Assembly: GCA_029212415.1 (NCBI GenBank) | Contig: JARGOF010000014.1 | Location: 1-64,000 of the forward strand | DNA from: Rhizobiaceae bacterium | GTDB taxonomy: Bacteria > Pseudomonadota > Alphaproteobacteria > Rhizobiales > Rhizobiaceae | Length of the DNA: 64,000 nt | Reading direction: 5' to 3' | Shown here: piece by piece, positions 1-9,237 of the stretch | Position numbering within the stretch: position 1 is the stretch's first letter | How the letters are laid out: the number at the start of each line of letters is the position of its first letter | Translations under genes and position numbers: made by a program | Notes under the pieces: generated by a model | What the model was told of the DNA's origin: nothing | Seen by the model: the letters and a program-made list of their open reading frames with translations, nothing else | Databases searched by the model: none

Positions 1-31
1 CCGCCTTTTTGCGTTCAAAAATCTTCCAAAC

Positions 32-928
32 CTACAAACCTCCAGGTACATGGGCATCGACAAGATCGACAAAAGCACTTGCTGCCGGGGAGAGGGCGCT
101 GCCGGTTTGATGATAAAGGCAAAAGGCCCGTCCGGTGTTTTCTCCGGCGATGGAGCGAAATACCACGTTGAATGGTTCTGCAAACATTTTCGCATAGCGT
201 GGCGCAGCCGTAAGGCCGTGGCCTGAACCCACCATGGCAAGTGCCGTGGTCAGGCCACCGACTCGTATATGGGCGGATTTTGCCAACACGGAGCGAAGCC
301 AGACAGTACGCTCCAGATGCATATTGAATTCATTGGAATAGTGGATCCATTTCTCCGCCTGCAGCTGTTGCCAGGTCAATCCATCGCGTTTTTCTGCCAG
401 TTGGCTGTTGCGTGGAATAACCACCTGAATTTGCTCCACCCACAATTGTCGCATAGCAACGCCGGAAGGTGCGCCCCTCTCCGGTCCTATACCGATTTCA
501 GCCGTGTTGTTCGCCACCGATGTGACGACCGTATCGCCCGTGACATCGGTCAGATCCAGTTCGATTTCCGGGAAACGGCTGCGGAAATCGTTGAGCACGG
601 TCGGCAGCCATGAGCAGGCAAGCATTTGCGGAACGGCAAGGCGCAACGTGCCGCGATGCAGCGCTTTCAGATCTGCTGCGCCGTCGACGACATTTTGCAT
701 GTCGTTCAAAACGCGCGCGACGGTTGGCAAGAGTTGTGATCCTACCTCGGTCAATTGGGCGGAGCGGTTTATCCGGTCAAGCAGCTTGAGGCCAAGTTCC
801 GTTTCCATCTGTCTGACCAGCATGCTGACTGCAGACTGCGTCAGGTTCATTTGCTGTGCTGCGATGGTGAAACTTGTCGTTTTTGCAACTTCGTGGAAGG
901 CCTGTATCTGTCGAAAGGATAATCGCAT
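32..928 (-). CDS. LysR-family transcriptional regulator
   Basis: A 298-residue LysR regulator, the usual family length. Residues 1-60 form the winged helix-turn-helix (AFHEVAKTTSFTIAAQQMNLTQSAVSMLVRQME), and residues about 90-290 are the periplasmic-binding-protein-like effector domain. It is divergent from the FAD oxidoreductase gene, separated by under 100 bases, so by the usual LysR logic it probably controls that gene and the tct transporter behind it. The inducer cannot be read from sequence. The start at 928 has only a weak upstream purine stretch, but the N-terminus matches family boundaries exactly. Confidence 0.93.
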   Translation of the reverse strand: MRLSFRQIQAFHEVAKTTSFTIAAQQMNLTQSAVSMLVRQMETELGLKLLDRINRSAQLTEVGSQLLPTVARVLNDMQNVVDGAADLKALHRGTLRLAVPQMLACSWLPTVLNDFRSRFPEIELDLTDVTGDTVVTSVANNTAEIGIGPERGAPSGVAMRQLWVEQIQVVIPRNSQLAEKRDGLTWQQLQAEKWIHYSNEFNMHLERTVWLRSVLAKSAHIRVGGLTTALAMVGSGHGLTAAPRYAKMFAEPFNVVFRSIAGENTGRAFCLYHQTGSALSPAASAFVDLVDAHVPGGL

Positions 929-960
929 AAGGAAACCTGATGGAATTAGAGTAATAATTC

Positions 961-976
961 ATTGGTATTATCCAAT
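961..976. promoter_or_regulatory. Candidate LysR operator in divergent promoter
   Basis: ATTGG and CCAAT arms separated by six A/T bases (ATTGGTATTATCCAAT) lie between the LysR gene and the divergent oxidoreductase gene. LysR proteins commonly bind interrupted dyads in such positions. This is a positional and symmetry argument only. Confidence 0.4.
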
Positions 977-1014
977 GGCCCATTTGACAATAGACTCCAC
1001 GATTTTGAAATTTG

Positions 1015-2286
1015 ATGGGGTTGCCTTTGCATCTTGCAGTGATTGGAACGGGAATAGTCGGCACTGCCACTGCTGCCTGGGCGCAGCGTGACGGGCATCG
1101 CATTACCTTTATTGACCCGCTGGATGCAGGCGAGGGTTGCTCCTTCGGCAATGCCGGTTCCCTCTCGCCCAGTGCCGTGCTGCCGGTGGGTATGCCCGGC
1201 ATGTGGCGCAAGGTGCCCAAATGGCTGCTGGATCCCAGTGGTCCCCTGGTGATACGCGCTCATTATCTGCCTACGGTCTTGCCCTGGCTGATGCGGTTTC
1301 TGCGTCATTCCTCCGAAAAGGAGGTAACGCGCATCGCCACCGCCATTCGCGGATTGCTTGATCCCGTCTTTGATTCCTATACACCTCTGGTGCAGCGCGC
1401 CGGTCATGGTGCCGGCTCCCTGATCCAGCGCGAGGGCTGTCTTTATGTCTATTCATCGCGGGAATCTGCCCAAAGGTGGAAATGGGGCACGGACCTGCGT
1501 CGCAGCCTGGGCGTCACGATGCATGAACTCGACAGCGATGCGCTGTTTGACCTTGAACCAGATCTGAGGGGAAGCTTTGCCTTTGGGCAATACGCCCCTG
1601 AAAATGGTGCAACCACGGACCCGTCCGCTCTGGTCAAAGCCATCTATGCGCAGGCCATACGTGATGGTGCGAACCATCTGAAAACCCGTGTCACGGGGTT
1701 CAACCAGCGTGACGGCCTGGTTAAAGAAGTACTGCTGGCCGACGGAGAACCGCTCGAAGTGGACGGTGTGGTCGTGGCTGCAGGCGCCTGGTCGGCTGTT
1801 CTGGCAGCGCAACTGGGCTCCAAGGTGCCACTTGAAACCCAGCGCGGCTATCATGTGACATTGCCCAATCCCACCGTGTCGTTGACGCGCAACATCATGG
1901 CTGTAGAACAGAATATCATGATCAATCCGATGCGCATGGGATTGCGCCTTGCCGGAACGGTCGAATTGGCGGGATTGAAGGCGGCACCCAATTATGCGCG
2001 CGCCGAGACGCTGTTGTCCAAGGGCAACGAGATTTTCCCCCGCCTGACCACGGAAGGTCACACCATGTGGATGGGCCATCGCCCCTGCCTGCCGGACAGC
2101 ATGCCCGTCATCGGCGCGGCGCCGCGGGCTGAAAATGCCTGGTTTGGTTTTGGTCACGGGCATGTCGGCATGTGCGGCGGCGCCACCACCGGACGCGAAA
2201 TTGCAAATCTGGTCTCCGGGCGCGAACCGGAGATCAATCTGAAACCGTTCCGACCGGATCGGTTCAAATCCTGGGTCGGGTCATGA
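1015..2286 (+). CDS. FAD-dependent D-amino acid dehydrogenase-like oxidoreductase (DadA/DAO family)
   Basis: A protein of about 423 residues that begins with a Rossmann FAD motif (AVIGTGIVGTATAAWAQRDG), followed by the typical DadA segment EGCSFGNAGSLSP and a C-terminal FAD-contact region (GHGHVGMCGGATTGREIA). Members of this family oxidatively deaminate D-amino acids or related amines, passing electrons to the respiratory chain. I chose the ATG at 1015 over the in-frame TTG at 1012; TTG 1021 is another possibility. It is followed by the tctCBA transporter on the same strand, suggesting the transporter imports its substrate or a product. Substrate specificity is not readable. Confidence 0.85.
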   Translation: MGLPLHLAVIGTGIVGTATAAWAQRDGHRITFIDPLDAGEGCSFGNAGSLSPSAVLPVGMPGMWRKVPKWLLDPSGPLVIRAHYLPTVLPWLMRFLRHSSEKEVTRIATAIRGLLDPVFDSYTPLVQRAGHGAGSLIQREGCLYVYSSRESAQRWKWGTDLRRSLGVTMHELDSDALFDLEPDLRGSFAFGQYAPENGATTDPSALVKAIYAQAIRDGANHLKTRVTGFNQRDGLVKEVLLADGEPLEVDGVVVAAGAWSAVLAAQLGSKVPLETQRGYHVTLPNPTVSLTRNIMAVEQNIMINPMRMGLRLAGTVELAGLKAAPNYARAETLLSKGNEIFPRLTTEGHTMWMGHRPCLPDSMPVIGAAPRAENAWFGFGHGHVGMCGGATTGREIANLVSGREPEINLKPFRPDRFKSWVGS

Positions 2287-2368
2287 CCTGCTCAGCCACC
2301 GTCGCAAATCAACGTCAAAACGTGATCGTTGGATACGTGTCGAACGCAACCAAAAGGGAACGTAAATC

Positions 2369-3367
2369 ATGAAAACAATCTTCTCAAAAGGGCTGGTTTC
2401 CGCCGGTCTGGCGCTGGCCATTGGGGCTGCTTCCATGTTTGCCTCGCCTGCAAATGCAGTCGCTGCAGACAGCTACCCTGACAAGCCCATCACCATCGTG
2501 GTGCCTTTTCCACCCGGTGGCTCGACTGATCTGCTCGCACGCAAGATCGGCGAAGCGCTGTCCTCCTCTCTCGGCCAGCCGGTCGTGGTGGAAAACCGCG
2601 GCGGTGCCGGCGGAACCGTGGGTGCCAATTATGTCGCCAAATCTGATCCCGACGGCTACACGCTGTTGATGGGTGTTACCGGATCCAACGCCATCAGCGC
2701 GGCCTTGCGCGACGATCTGCCTTACAGCCCGGTGACCGATTTTGACCCGGTCAGCATCGTCATCAGCTCACCCCTCGTTCTGGTTGTCCGCGAAGACAGT
2801 GATTTCAAGTCGGTTCAGGATGTCATCGCTTATGCGAAGGCAAACCCCGAATACTTTACCCATGGTACGCCAGGTGTCGGCACCTCGATGCATATGACTG
2901 GCGAATTGTTCGGTCTGGAATCGGGCACCAAACTGCTTCACGTTCCCTACAAAGGCAGCGCTGCGGCACTTCAGGACCTTCTGGGTGGACAGATCAACGC
3001 CATGTTCGGCGACATCCTCGTCACCTCGGAATACGTCAAATCCGGTGACCTGCGTCCATTGGCCGTCACAGGAACAAAGGAACATTTCCTGCTGAAGGGC
3101 GTACCGACCATTGCCGAAGCCGGTATTGACGGTTTTGCAGCCTTCTCATGGCAGGGCGTCTTTGCGCCTGCCGGTACACCAACGGCTGTTCTGGACAAAC
3201 TCTATACGGCTGTCTCTGCCGCACTGGAAACCGACGCCCTGAAGGAAGTCTTCGCACAGCGCGGATTCCTGGTCGAGGGCATGAACCCGGCGGATTCCAA
3301 GGCATTCATCGCCTCGGAAGTGGACAAATGGACCAAGGTTGTTGAAGCTGCCGGTCTGAAGAAGTAG
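2369..3367 (+). CDS. tctC: Tripartite tricarboxylate transporter substrate-binding protein (TctC/Bug family)
   Basis: This is a 332-residue periplasmic binding protein of the Bug/TctC family. A signal peptide (residues 1-33, KGLVSAGLALAIGAASMFA, cleavage near ANAVAA) is followed by YPDKPITIVVPFPPGGSTDLLAR, the conserved first strand and carboxylate-binding loop, and by ENRGGAGGTVGANYVAKSDPDGYT, also a family hallmark. It captures a carboxylate and hands it to the TctA/TctB membrane proteins encoded next. The gene is separated from tctB by a strong hairpin, consistent with more binding protein than permease being made. The ligand is unknown; the neighbouring amino acid oxidoreductase hints at a nitrogenous acid or keto acid. 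Confidence 0.93.
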   Translation: MKTIFSKGLVSAGLALAIGAASMFASPANAVAADSYPDKPITIVVPFPPGGSTDLLARKIGEALSSSLGQPVVVENRGGAGGTVGANYVAKSDPDGYTLLMGVTGSNAISAALRDDLPYSPVTDFDPVSIVISSPLVLVVREDSDFKSVQDVIAYAKANPEYFTHGTPGVGTSMHMTGELFGLESGTKLLHVPYKGSAAALQDLLGGQINAMFGDILVTSEYVKSGDLRPLAVTGTKEHFLLKGVPTIAEAGIDGFAAFSWQGVFAPAGTPTAVLDKLYTAVSAALETDALKEVFAQRGFLVEGMNPADSKAFIASEVDKWTKVVEAAGLKK

Positions 3368-3375
3368 TCATTGGA

Positions 3376-3399
3376 GCGGGCCGGCTTGCGCCGGCCCGC
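3376..3399 (+). terminator. Intercistronic hairpin between tctC and tctB
   Basis: Perfect 10-base-pair GC stem: GCGGGCCGGC at 3376-3385, loop TTGC, GCCGGCCCGC at 3390-3399. No U-tract follows, so it probably acts as an mRNA 3'-end stabiliser or partial attenuator rather than a full terminator. Binding-protein genes of transporters are often followed by such structures. Confidence 0.7.
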
Positions 3400-3450
3400 G
3401 CTGCCTTTCCGGCCTGTAAAAGGCCATTCTGCCAGAAAGACCCCATCCGC

Positions 3451-3909
3451 ATGCCTGTGAGACAACGCACCAGGGAACAGATCGCAGCGGCCAGTGTCAT
3501 CGCTGTGGGCGCAGGTCTGTCGGCCATCGCCTATGGGTATCCGCAGGGATCGATGTTTCGGCCGGGCCCGGGGTTCTTCCCCTTCTATATCGGGCTGCTT
3601 CTTGTGTTGCTGGGGGTGATGGTTGCCCTGGAAAATCGGCAGATGCCGATGGATGATAGCGATGAGGACCAACCATCCGGAATGCGCCCGGTTGTTGCCA
3701 TTTCCGTCGCAATGGTGGTTCTGGCTTTGTTGCTTGAACGCCTGGGGTTTGTACCGGCCATGGTGGCGATGTTCGTCTGTATCGGCTTTGCCGAACGACG
3801 AACCAGCTGGCTGCCCCTGCTGGGCGTGTGCCTGTTCATGGCGATCTTTGGCACAGCGCTGTTCATATGGGGCCTTAGTGTCCCCATCAGCGCCTTCGGG
3901 GCGTCGTGA
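3451..3909 (+). CDS. tctB: Tripartite tricarboxylate transporter small membrane protein TctB
   Basis: This 152-residue membrane protein has four predicted hydrophobic segments (about 12-32, 43-62, 80-105, 115-145). It carries the TctB-typical early motif YPQGSMFRPGPGFFPFYIGLLLVLLG. It forms the membrane complex with TctA, using an ion gradient to import the ligand delivered by TctC. Its stop codon overlaps the tctA start (TGATG at 3907-3911), so translation of the two is coupled. Sequence identity in this family is low; the call rests on position plus the PGPGFFP motif. Confidence 0.88.
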   Translation: MPVRQRTREQIAAASVIAVGAGLSAIAYGYPQGSMFRPGPGFFPFYIGLLLVLLGVMVALENRQMPMDDSDEDQPSGMRPVVAISVAMVVLALLLERLGFVPAMVAMFVCIGFAERRTSWLPLLGVCLFMAIFGTALFIWGLSVPISAFGAS

Positions 3910-5441
3910 TGAGTGAATTCCTTGCCAATATACAGCTTGGCCTGAGCACGGCGCTCAGTGCCGAAGCATTGCTTTTCTGTTTTCTTGGCGTAACGGTCGG
4001 CACCGTGGTCGGCGTGCTGCCCGGTATCGGTGCGCTTGCGGCGATTTCTCTGGCCTTGCCATTGACCTATTATCTTGATCCCACCACTGCATTGATCATG
4101 CTGGCGGGGATATTCTATGGGGCGCAATATGGCGGCTCGACGGCCTCCATCCTTTTGAACCTGCCGGGCACGGCCACATCTGCCATCACCTGCCTCGACG
4201 GCTATCCGCTGGCGCAGCAAGGCAAAGCGCCGCTGGCTCTTTTCGTGACGGCGATCAATTCTTTTGTCGGTTCGTCCTTTGCCATTGTCCTGGTGATGGG
4301 GTTTGCGCCACTAATCGCCGGTTTTGCGCTCAAATTCAGTTCAACCGAATATTTTTCAGTCATGTTGCTGGGCCTTGTGGCCGCCTCCACGCTCTCAGTC
4401 GGTTCTCCTTTCAAGGCCTTGGCGATGGTGGTGTTTGGCATCGTTCTGGGGCAGGTCGGGACCGATGTGAATACCGGCATGTTCCGGTTCAACTTCGGCA
4501 TTCTGGAACTGGCCGACGGATTCGGTCTGGTGGCCGTCGCCATGGGGCTGTTTGGCGTGGCCGAGATCATGGCCAATGTGGGCCAGGCCTCGGGCGCCCC
4601 CATGGGTGTCAAAGGTATGCGCTTCAAGGACATGATACCCTCACGCAGCGAATGGAAAGAGATTTGGAAGCCGACGCTGCGTGGTTCCGTGATCGGGTCC
4701 TTTGTGGGCGCCTTGCCGGGAACCGGTCCGGGCATTGCCTCCCTGATGGCCTATGCAGCTGAAAAGCGCCTGTCTCGCGACCCGTCGCAATTTGGCAAAG
4801 GATCTCTGGCCGGTCTCTCGGCCCCGGAAGCTGCCAACAATGCGTCGGTTCAGGCAGCCTTCATACCCACACTCAGCCTGGGTATTCCGGGTGATGCCGT
4901 GGTGGCCGTGCTGATGGGGGCGATGATCCTGCATGGCATTACACCTGGCCCCAACCTGATCAATGATCAGCCCGCCATGTTCTGGGGCCTGATCATGAGT
5001 TTCTGGATCGGCAATCTGATGTTGCTGTTCCTCAATATACCGTTGATCGGCCTGTGGGTGCGATTGCTGTCGATCCCCTATCGGCTGCTTTATCCGGCCA
5101 TCATTCTGTTCATCTGCATTGGCGTATACAGTGCGGACAACAATGTATTCGATATCTATGTCGTGCTGGCTTTCGGCCTGATCGGCTATGCGATGCGGAA
5201 ATTCTCCTATCCGGCAACGCCGGTTTTGCTGGGGTTCATCCTGGGTCCCTTGCTGGAGGAACATTTTCGCCGCGCCATGCTGCTGTCGCACGGCGATCTG
5301 ACGATCTTCCTGCAACGCCCGATCAGTCTGGTGTTCCTGCTCATCAGTCTGATGTTTCTGGGTTCGGTGTTCATGCCGGGACTGCGCAGCAAACTGGTCA
5401 GTCGGGTCAGGCGCAATGCGCCTTCAGATGATGCGGATTGA
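3909..5441 (+). CDS. tctA: Tripartite tricarboxylate transporter large permease TctA
   Basis: A large permease of about 510 residues with roughly 11-12 hydrophobic segments. It shows the duplicated TctA signature: GVLPGIGALAAISLALPLTYYLDP near the N-terminus and GALPGTGPGIASLMAYAAEKR in the middle, plus FYGAQYGGSTASILLNLPG and FIPTLSLGIPGDAVVAVLMGAM. The ATG at 3909 overlaps the tctB stop; a GTG one codon earlier is less likely. It ends only about 28 bases from the convergent hydantoinase-like gene, with no clear terminator between them. Confidence 0.95.
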   Translation: MSEFLANIQLGLSTALSAEALLFCFLGVTVGTVVGVLPGIGALAAISLALPLTYYLDPTTALIMLAGIFYGAQYGGSTASILLNLPGTATSAITCLDGYPLAQQGKAPLALFVTAINSFVGSSFAIVLVMGFAPLIAGFALKFSSTEYFSVMLLGLVAASTLSVGSPFKALAMVVFGIVLGQVGTDVNTGMFRFNFGILELADGFGLVAVAMGLFGVAEIMANVGQASGAPMGVKGMRFKDMIPSRSEWKEIWKPTLRGSVIGSFVGALPGTGPGIASLMAYAAEKRLSRDPSQFGKGSLAGLSAPEAANNASVQAAFIPTLSLGIPGDAVVAVLMGAMILHGITPGPNLINDQPAMFWGLIMSFWIGNLMLLFLNIPLIGLWVRLLSIPYRLLYPAIILFICIGVYSADNNVFDIYVVLAFGLIGYAMRKFSYPATPVLLGFILGPLLEEHFRRAMLLSHGDLTIFLQRPISLVFLLISLMFLGSVFMPGLRSKLVSRVRRNAPSDDAD

Positions 5442-5469
5442 ACCTGAAAATATTTGAGCCGACGCCGCC

Positions 5470-7041
5470 TTAATCAGCGTCTTCCGCAATGCCGTAACCG
5501 GCACCGCCGCAGCTTTCGATCTGCAGCCTGTCACCGCGATTGAGCGTAATGGCCGAGCGTGCTGTCAGATGGATGCTACTGCCGTCAGTGCGCAAGATCA
5601 TGGCTGCCGATGGTTTCGGCGATCCACCGCCCTTCAATCCCAATGGGACCCGGATAAACCGTTCACCGCGTACTGACACGGAGATCTGATCGGCCAGCGC
5701 TTCGTACAGTCGGATGATCCCGTCGCCACCGCGATATTTTCCTGCTCCCCCTGATCCGCGGCGCAGAGCCGAAGACAACAGGCGCACCGGTGCAATCTCT
5801 TCCAAAGCCTCGCCAGGCATGTTCATTGCATTGCCGACATCCGTTGAAATGGCCGAAGCGCCATCACGGTCAGGGCCACCACCGGCGCCGCCGGCAATCA
5901 CCTCGGTGGTGACAAAGGGGCGCCCATCGGCATGCGTGCCGGAAAAAGCCACCACATAGGACATGCCGGAATTGGCGGCCGGCATGACATCAGGCGCTGC
6001 CTGTGCAATGGCCTGCAACACCGATGACGTGATGCAACGCACCATATTCATGCGGGCATTGACCGCCGCCGGGGCTGCGGCGTTGACCACGCTGGCCTGC
6101 GGCAGGACCAGGCGAATGCGGCGCAGCAGACCGCCATTGCGCAGGGCGGATTTTCCCGCCAGACACAAAACGGCATAAAGCACAGCGGACAGTGGCCCGG
6201 AACGCACGCAGTTGACCGGTGCCTGAACCTGCGGCGAGGACCCGGTAAAGTCCGCCGTCAGATGCCCGTCGCGCAGCGTGATTGCAACCGTCACCTCACA
6301 GGGTGGCAGGTCCGCATTGGGGTCCAACCCGTCGTGCCCGACAAAAGGGCCGGGCGGCAAACTATCAAACAGGGCTGCAATGGTGTTTTCGCTCTGATCG
6401 AGACAGGTGGCGGCGGTCCCGATGAAACGCTCGGCACCGATCTCGCTGCACATCGCCATCATCCCCTTTGCCGCCGCGCCGGCAGAGGCTATCTGGGCCA
6501 TCAGATCACCCAATACGATTTCAGGGGCGCGTGAATTGCTCTCGATCAACCGCACCATCTGGCGGTCCATGACACCGTTTTGGCCGAGAATCATCGGCGG
6601 CAGACGCAGGCCTTCCTGGAAGATCGTCACCGCATCAGGTGGGACTGATCCGGCGCGCAGCCCGCCGACATCCTGATGATGCAGAATACTGGCTGCAAAC
6701 CCCACCAGACGGGACTGGGCAAAGACCGGGATCATCACGGTGATATCAGGCAAATGGGTGCCGCCAAGAAACGGATCATTCATGCAGAATATCTGTTCCG
6801 GGCGGATATCTTCGGGCGGAAATTCGGCGAGAATCGCCTGAACGACACCCGGCAAGGCCCCTAACAGAAGAGGAATGGCATCCGACAGCGCCAGCAATTC
6901 ACCACGCTCGGAGAACAGCCCGCAAGAGGCATCCGCACCTTCACGCACCACCGGTGAAACGGCTGTGCGGAACAATGTTTCCTGCATGGCCTGTGCCAGG
7001 CCGTCCAGCCGCATCTGAAAAACCCTTGGGTCAACCGTCAT
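5470..7041 (-). CDS. Hydantoinase B/oxoprolinase-family protein
   Basis: A protein of about 523 residues with the HyuB architecture: GLFSERGELLALSDAIP, the metal-pocket region ICMNDPFLGGTHLPDITVM, HHQDVGG and the C-terminal GGAGYG. HyuB proteins pair with HyuA to hydrolyse or carboxylate cyclic amides and ketones (hydantoins, 5-oxoproline, acetone, acetophenone). I start it at 7041, where ATG overlaps the hyuA stop (ATGA) and is preceded by GGAGCAAGCCCG; an upstream in-frame start at 7059 is less likely. Given the neighbouring amino acid oxidoreductase and carboxylate importer, a role in catabolising a cyclic amino acid derivative is plausible but inferred. Confidence 0.88.
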   Translation of the reverse strand: MTVDPRVFQMRLDGLAQAMQETLFRTAVSPVVREGADASCGLFSERGELLALSDAIPLLLGALPGVVQAILAEFPPEDIRPEQIFCMNDPFLGGTHLPDITVMIPVFAQSRLVGFAASILHHQDVGGLRAGSVPPDAVTIFQEGLRLPPMILGQNGVMDRQMVRLIESNSRAPEIVLGDLMAQIASAGAAAKGMMAMCSEIGAERFIGTAATCLDQSENTIAALFDSLPPGPFVGHDGLDPNADLPPCEVTVAITLRDGHLTADFTGSSPQVQAPVNCVRSGPLSAVLYAVLCLAGKSALRNGGLLRRIRLVLPQASVVNAAAPAAVNARMNMVRCITSSVLQAIAQAAPDVMPAANSGMSYVVAFSGTHADGRPFVTTEVIAGGAGGGPDRDGASAISTDVGNAMNMPGEALEEIAPVRLLSSALRRGSGGAGKYRGGDGIIRLYEALADQISVSVRGERFIRVPLGLKGGGSPKPSAAMILRTDGSSIHLTARSAITLNRGDRLQIESCGGAGYGIAEDAD

Positions 7042-8933
7042 CGGGCTTGCTCCTTCCAATGCATGGAAAACCCGGTCCCGGTCTCATGCAACGTCCACAT
7101 GTCTCCGACCCAAATCGTCCCGGCGGCCGTTTCACAGACGCCTGAGTGGCCGGCCAGATCCCGAGCCGGATCCTTGCGTGCCGCAATCGTTGAATCGCTT
7201 ACCGCGTCACGGCGCAGGGCAATGGAAAAGACATAGCCGGAACCCGGTGGCGCGATACCCAACTGATTTTCATAGGTTGTCGCAAAGGCCTGCATGATCT
7301 GTGCGGCTGTTTCCGGAAAACCCTGCATCGTTACCTGCAATGGGTGCATATGGGCTGTCGCTGCCAGGTTGAGAATTGTGCTGTCCTGCACTGCCGGTAA
7401 CCCATCGCGTTTGGGGAATTGTGCTTCGATCTGGGCTTCAAGGCTGGTGTATAGTGCGGCGAGCTCAGGGGCGGTCAAATCACCCATGGGGCGAGCGATA
7501 TTTGTGCTTGCCTCGTATCTCGGGGCGGCATGAAGAAGCCCAAGGGCCCCGGCAGCGCCCGGTGCAAATGGCAAGAGGATCTGCCGCATGGACAAAAGCG
7601 CGGCAATACCCGGCGCCAGAACCGGGCCCAGCCCGCCCATGGCGACCAGATGAGCCCCGGCCGGATCAATATTGCGCCGCACCGCAAATCCCATGACGGC
7701 GCCTGCCACTTCCAGTTCCGCCGCTGTAACAATCCGTGCCGCTGCGTCCTGTGCGCCGTCCCATCCGGCGCCTGTCGCCATGTCTTCCAGCAATTTGATT
7801 TCGTTGACGCTGGGCAATGGGGTGCAGCGACCGAGGACACGCAAGGCCAGATCAAGGCTGGGTAAGTGAGGCTGCGCCTGCATTGAGAAGGTTATATGTC
7901 CACCCGGATGCACCATGGCGCAATGTCGTCCACCCAGAGCGATACTGTGCAGATCGACCATATCGCGCCGCATGGGAATACCACCATAAAGTGCTGCCGG
8001 TACCAGTGGAGGATCGCCGTTCTGTTTTGTGTAGGAAATATCGCAGCTGACGGAACCGATATCCACTGTCAGGCGTGCCGGCGCATCGGTCGCATTGTCG
8101 GTCTTCTCGGCTCTCAAACGGCTGGCATGCAAGGCCGCAGCGGCTGGACCACTGGCCAGCAATGTGCCGGGCTGTTGCGCGGCGATGTCCTGTGACACCA
8201 GTGTGCCGCGACTGTCGCCATAGAAAATGCGGCCTGCAAATCCCTGTGCCTCAAGGTCCCTGCCGATCTGCGTTGTTGTATCCGTCAGTGCCGGCTTCAG
8301 CCAGGCATCCAGACAGGTCGATACTGTCCGTTCATATTCGCGTGGCTGGGGATCGACCTGATGGGACAGGCTGATTGGCACATCGGGGCACAAGGCACTC
8401 AAAATCTCGTAGCAGGCCAGTTCATGGGCCGGATTGACATGCGCAAACAACAGGCAGACGGCCACGGCCTCAACCTTGTCGGCATGGATGCGCTCTGCAA
8501 GTTCGGACAGGGCAGCCCTGTTGATCGGAGTGACTTCGTTTCCCCGTGCATCCATCCTGCCGGCAATTTCGTGGACATCTGTCGGGTCGAGAAGAAACGC
8601 GGGCGCGCGCGGTGCGGCGACCGGATCATAAAGGTCCATGCGGTTCTGTCGCGCGAGATACAGCGTATCGCCAAATCCCTGTGTACATAAAAGTGCAATC
8701 TGCGCGCCTTTGCGTTTCAGAACTGCATTCAATGCGCCCGTTGATCCAATCCGTATCTCACCCAGATCAGCCACGGAAAAGCCGAATTTGCCAGCGCCCG
8801 CTGCAATCGCCTGCATCACGGTTTCGCCTTCCGAATCGCCATCTGCAGGGTGTTTGAGGACCTGCGGCTGCCCTTCCGTGTGATAGGCCAGATCTGCAAA
8901 AGCGGAGCCTATGTCGATCGCCAGACGCTTCAT
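7038..8933 (-). CDS. Hydantoinase A/oxoprolinase-family protein, divergent nucleotide-site motifs
   Basis: This 631-residue HyuA-family protein is shorter than the 680-700 residues common in the family. It is recognisable from EYERTVSTCLDAWLKP, YGDSRGTLVSQDIAAQQPGTLLASGPAAAA and GAVMGFAVRRNIDPAGAHLVAMGG. HyuA normally has ASKHA-type phosphate loops (DIGGTFTD and D-x-GGTS). Here these read DIGSAFAD at residues 7-14 and DIGSVSCD in the middle, so key glycine and threonine positions are changed. It overlaps hyuB by four bases and is the first gene of this minus-strand pair. Either it is a divergent subfamily with altered nucleotide use, or an enzyme that does not need ATP. Confidence 0.82.
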   Translation of the reverse strand: MKRLAIDIGSAFADLAYHTEGQPQVLKHPADGDSEGETVMQAIAAGAGKFGFSVADLGEIRIGSTGALNAVLKRKGAQIALLCTQGFGDTLYLARQNRMDLYDPVAAPRAPAFLLDPTDVHEIAGRMDARGNEVTPINRAALSELAERIHADKVEAVAVCLLFAHVNPAHELACYEILSALCPDVPISLSHQVDPQPREYERTVSTCLDAWLKPALTDTTTQIGRDLEAQGFAGRIFYGDSRGTLVSQDIAAQQPGTLLASGPAAAALHASRLRAEKTDNATDAPARLTVDIGSVSCDISYTKQNGDPPLVPAALYGGIPMRRDMVDLHSIALGGRHCAMVHPGGHITFSMQAQPHLPSLDLALRVLGRCTPLPSVNEIKLLEDMATGAGWDGAQDAAARIVTAAELEVAGAVMGFAVRRNIDPAGAHLVAMGGLGPVLAPGIAALLSMRQILLPFAPGAAGALGLLHAAPRYEASTNIARPMGDLTAPELAALYTSLEAQIEAQFPKRDGLPAVQDSTILNLAATAHMHPLQVTMQGFPETAAQIMQAFATTYENQLGIAPPGSGYVFSIALRRDAVSDSTIAARKDPARDLAGHSGVCETAAGTIWVGDMWTLHETGTGFSMHWKEQAR

Positions 8934-9237
8934 GTCGTGGTTTCCGGCGCGATGGGCATCGCCCCGGGCTTTTGCGGAAGCCTTCGAAAGGCGTCGCAGA
9001 ATAGGGTCGTGGAATAGGACATGTTTTGAACTACTTAGATTGGGAACTGTGCGTCAAAGTCGTACGACAATTCATCAAAGGCCGCCAGTCTTTCCAGCCT
9101 GTTTTTCCATTTTGGACGGCCTTTTGCGCAACCAGACATCGTTGCGCCTGCTTGTCTCCACGCAAAAGGTTCAATTCTGTCTGAATACATGAGATGAAGG
9201 AGAGGGTCCTGACGCTCGTGTGGCAAGGTGAAGCGAG
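8934..9237. other. Intergenic region between divergent hyuA and DUF202 genes
   Basis: About 300 bases with no convincing ORF, RNA or repeat. It must contain the promoters of both divergent genes, but I could not single out a promoter. Confidence 0.5.
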
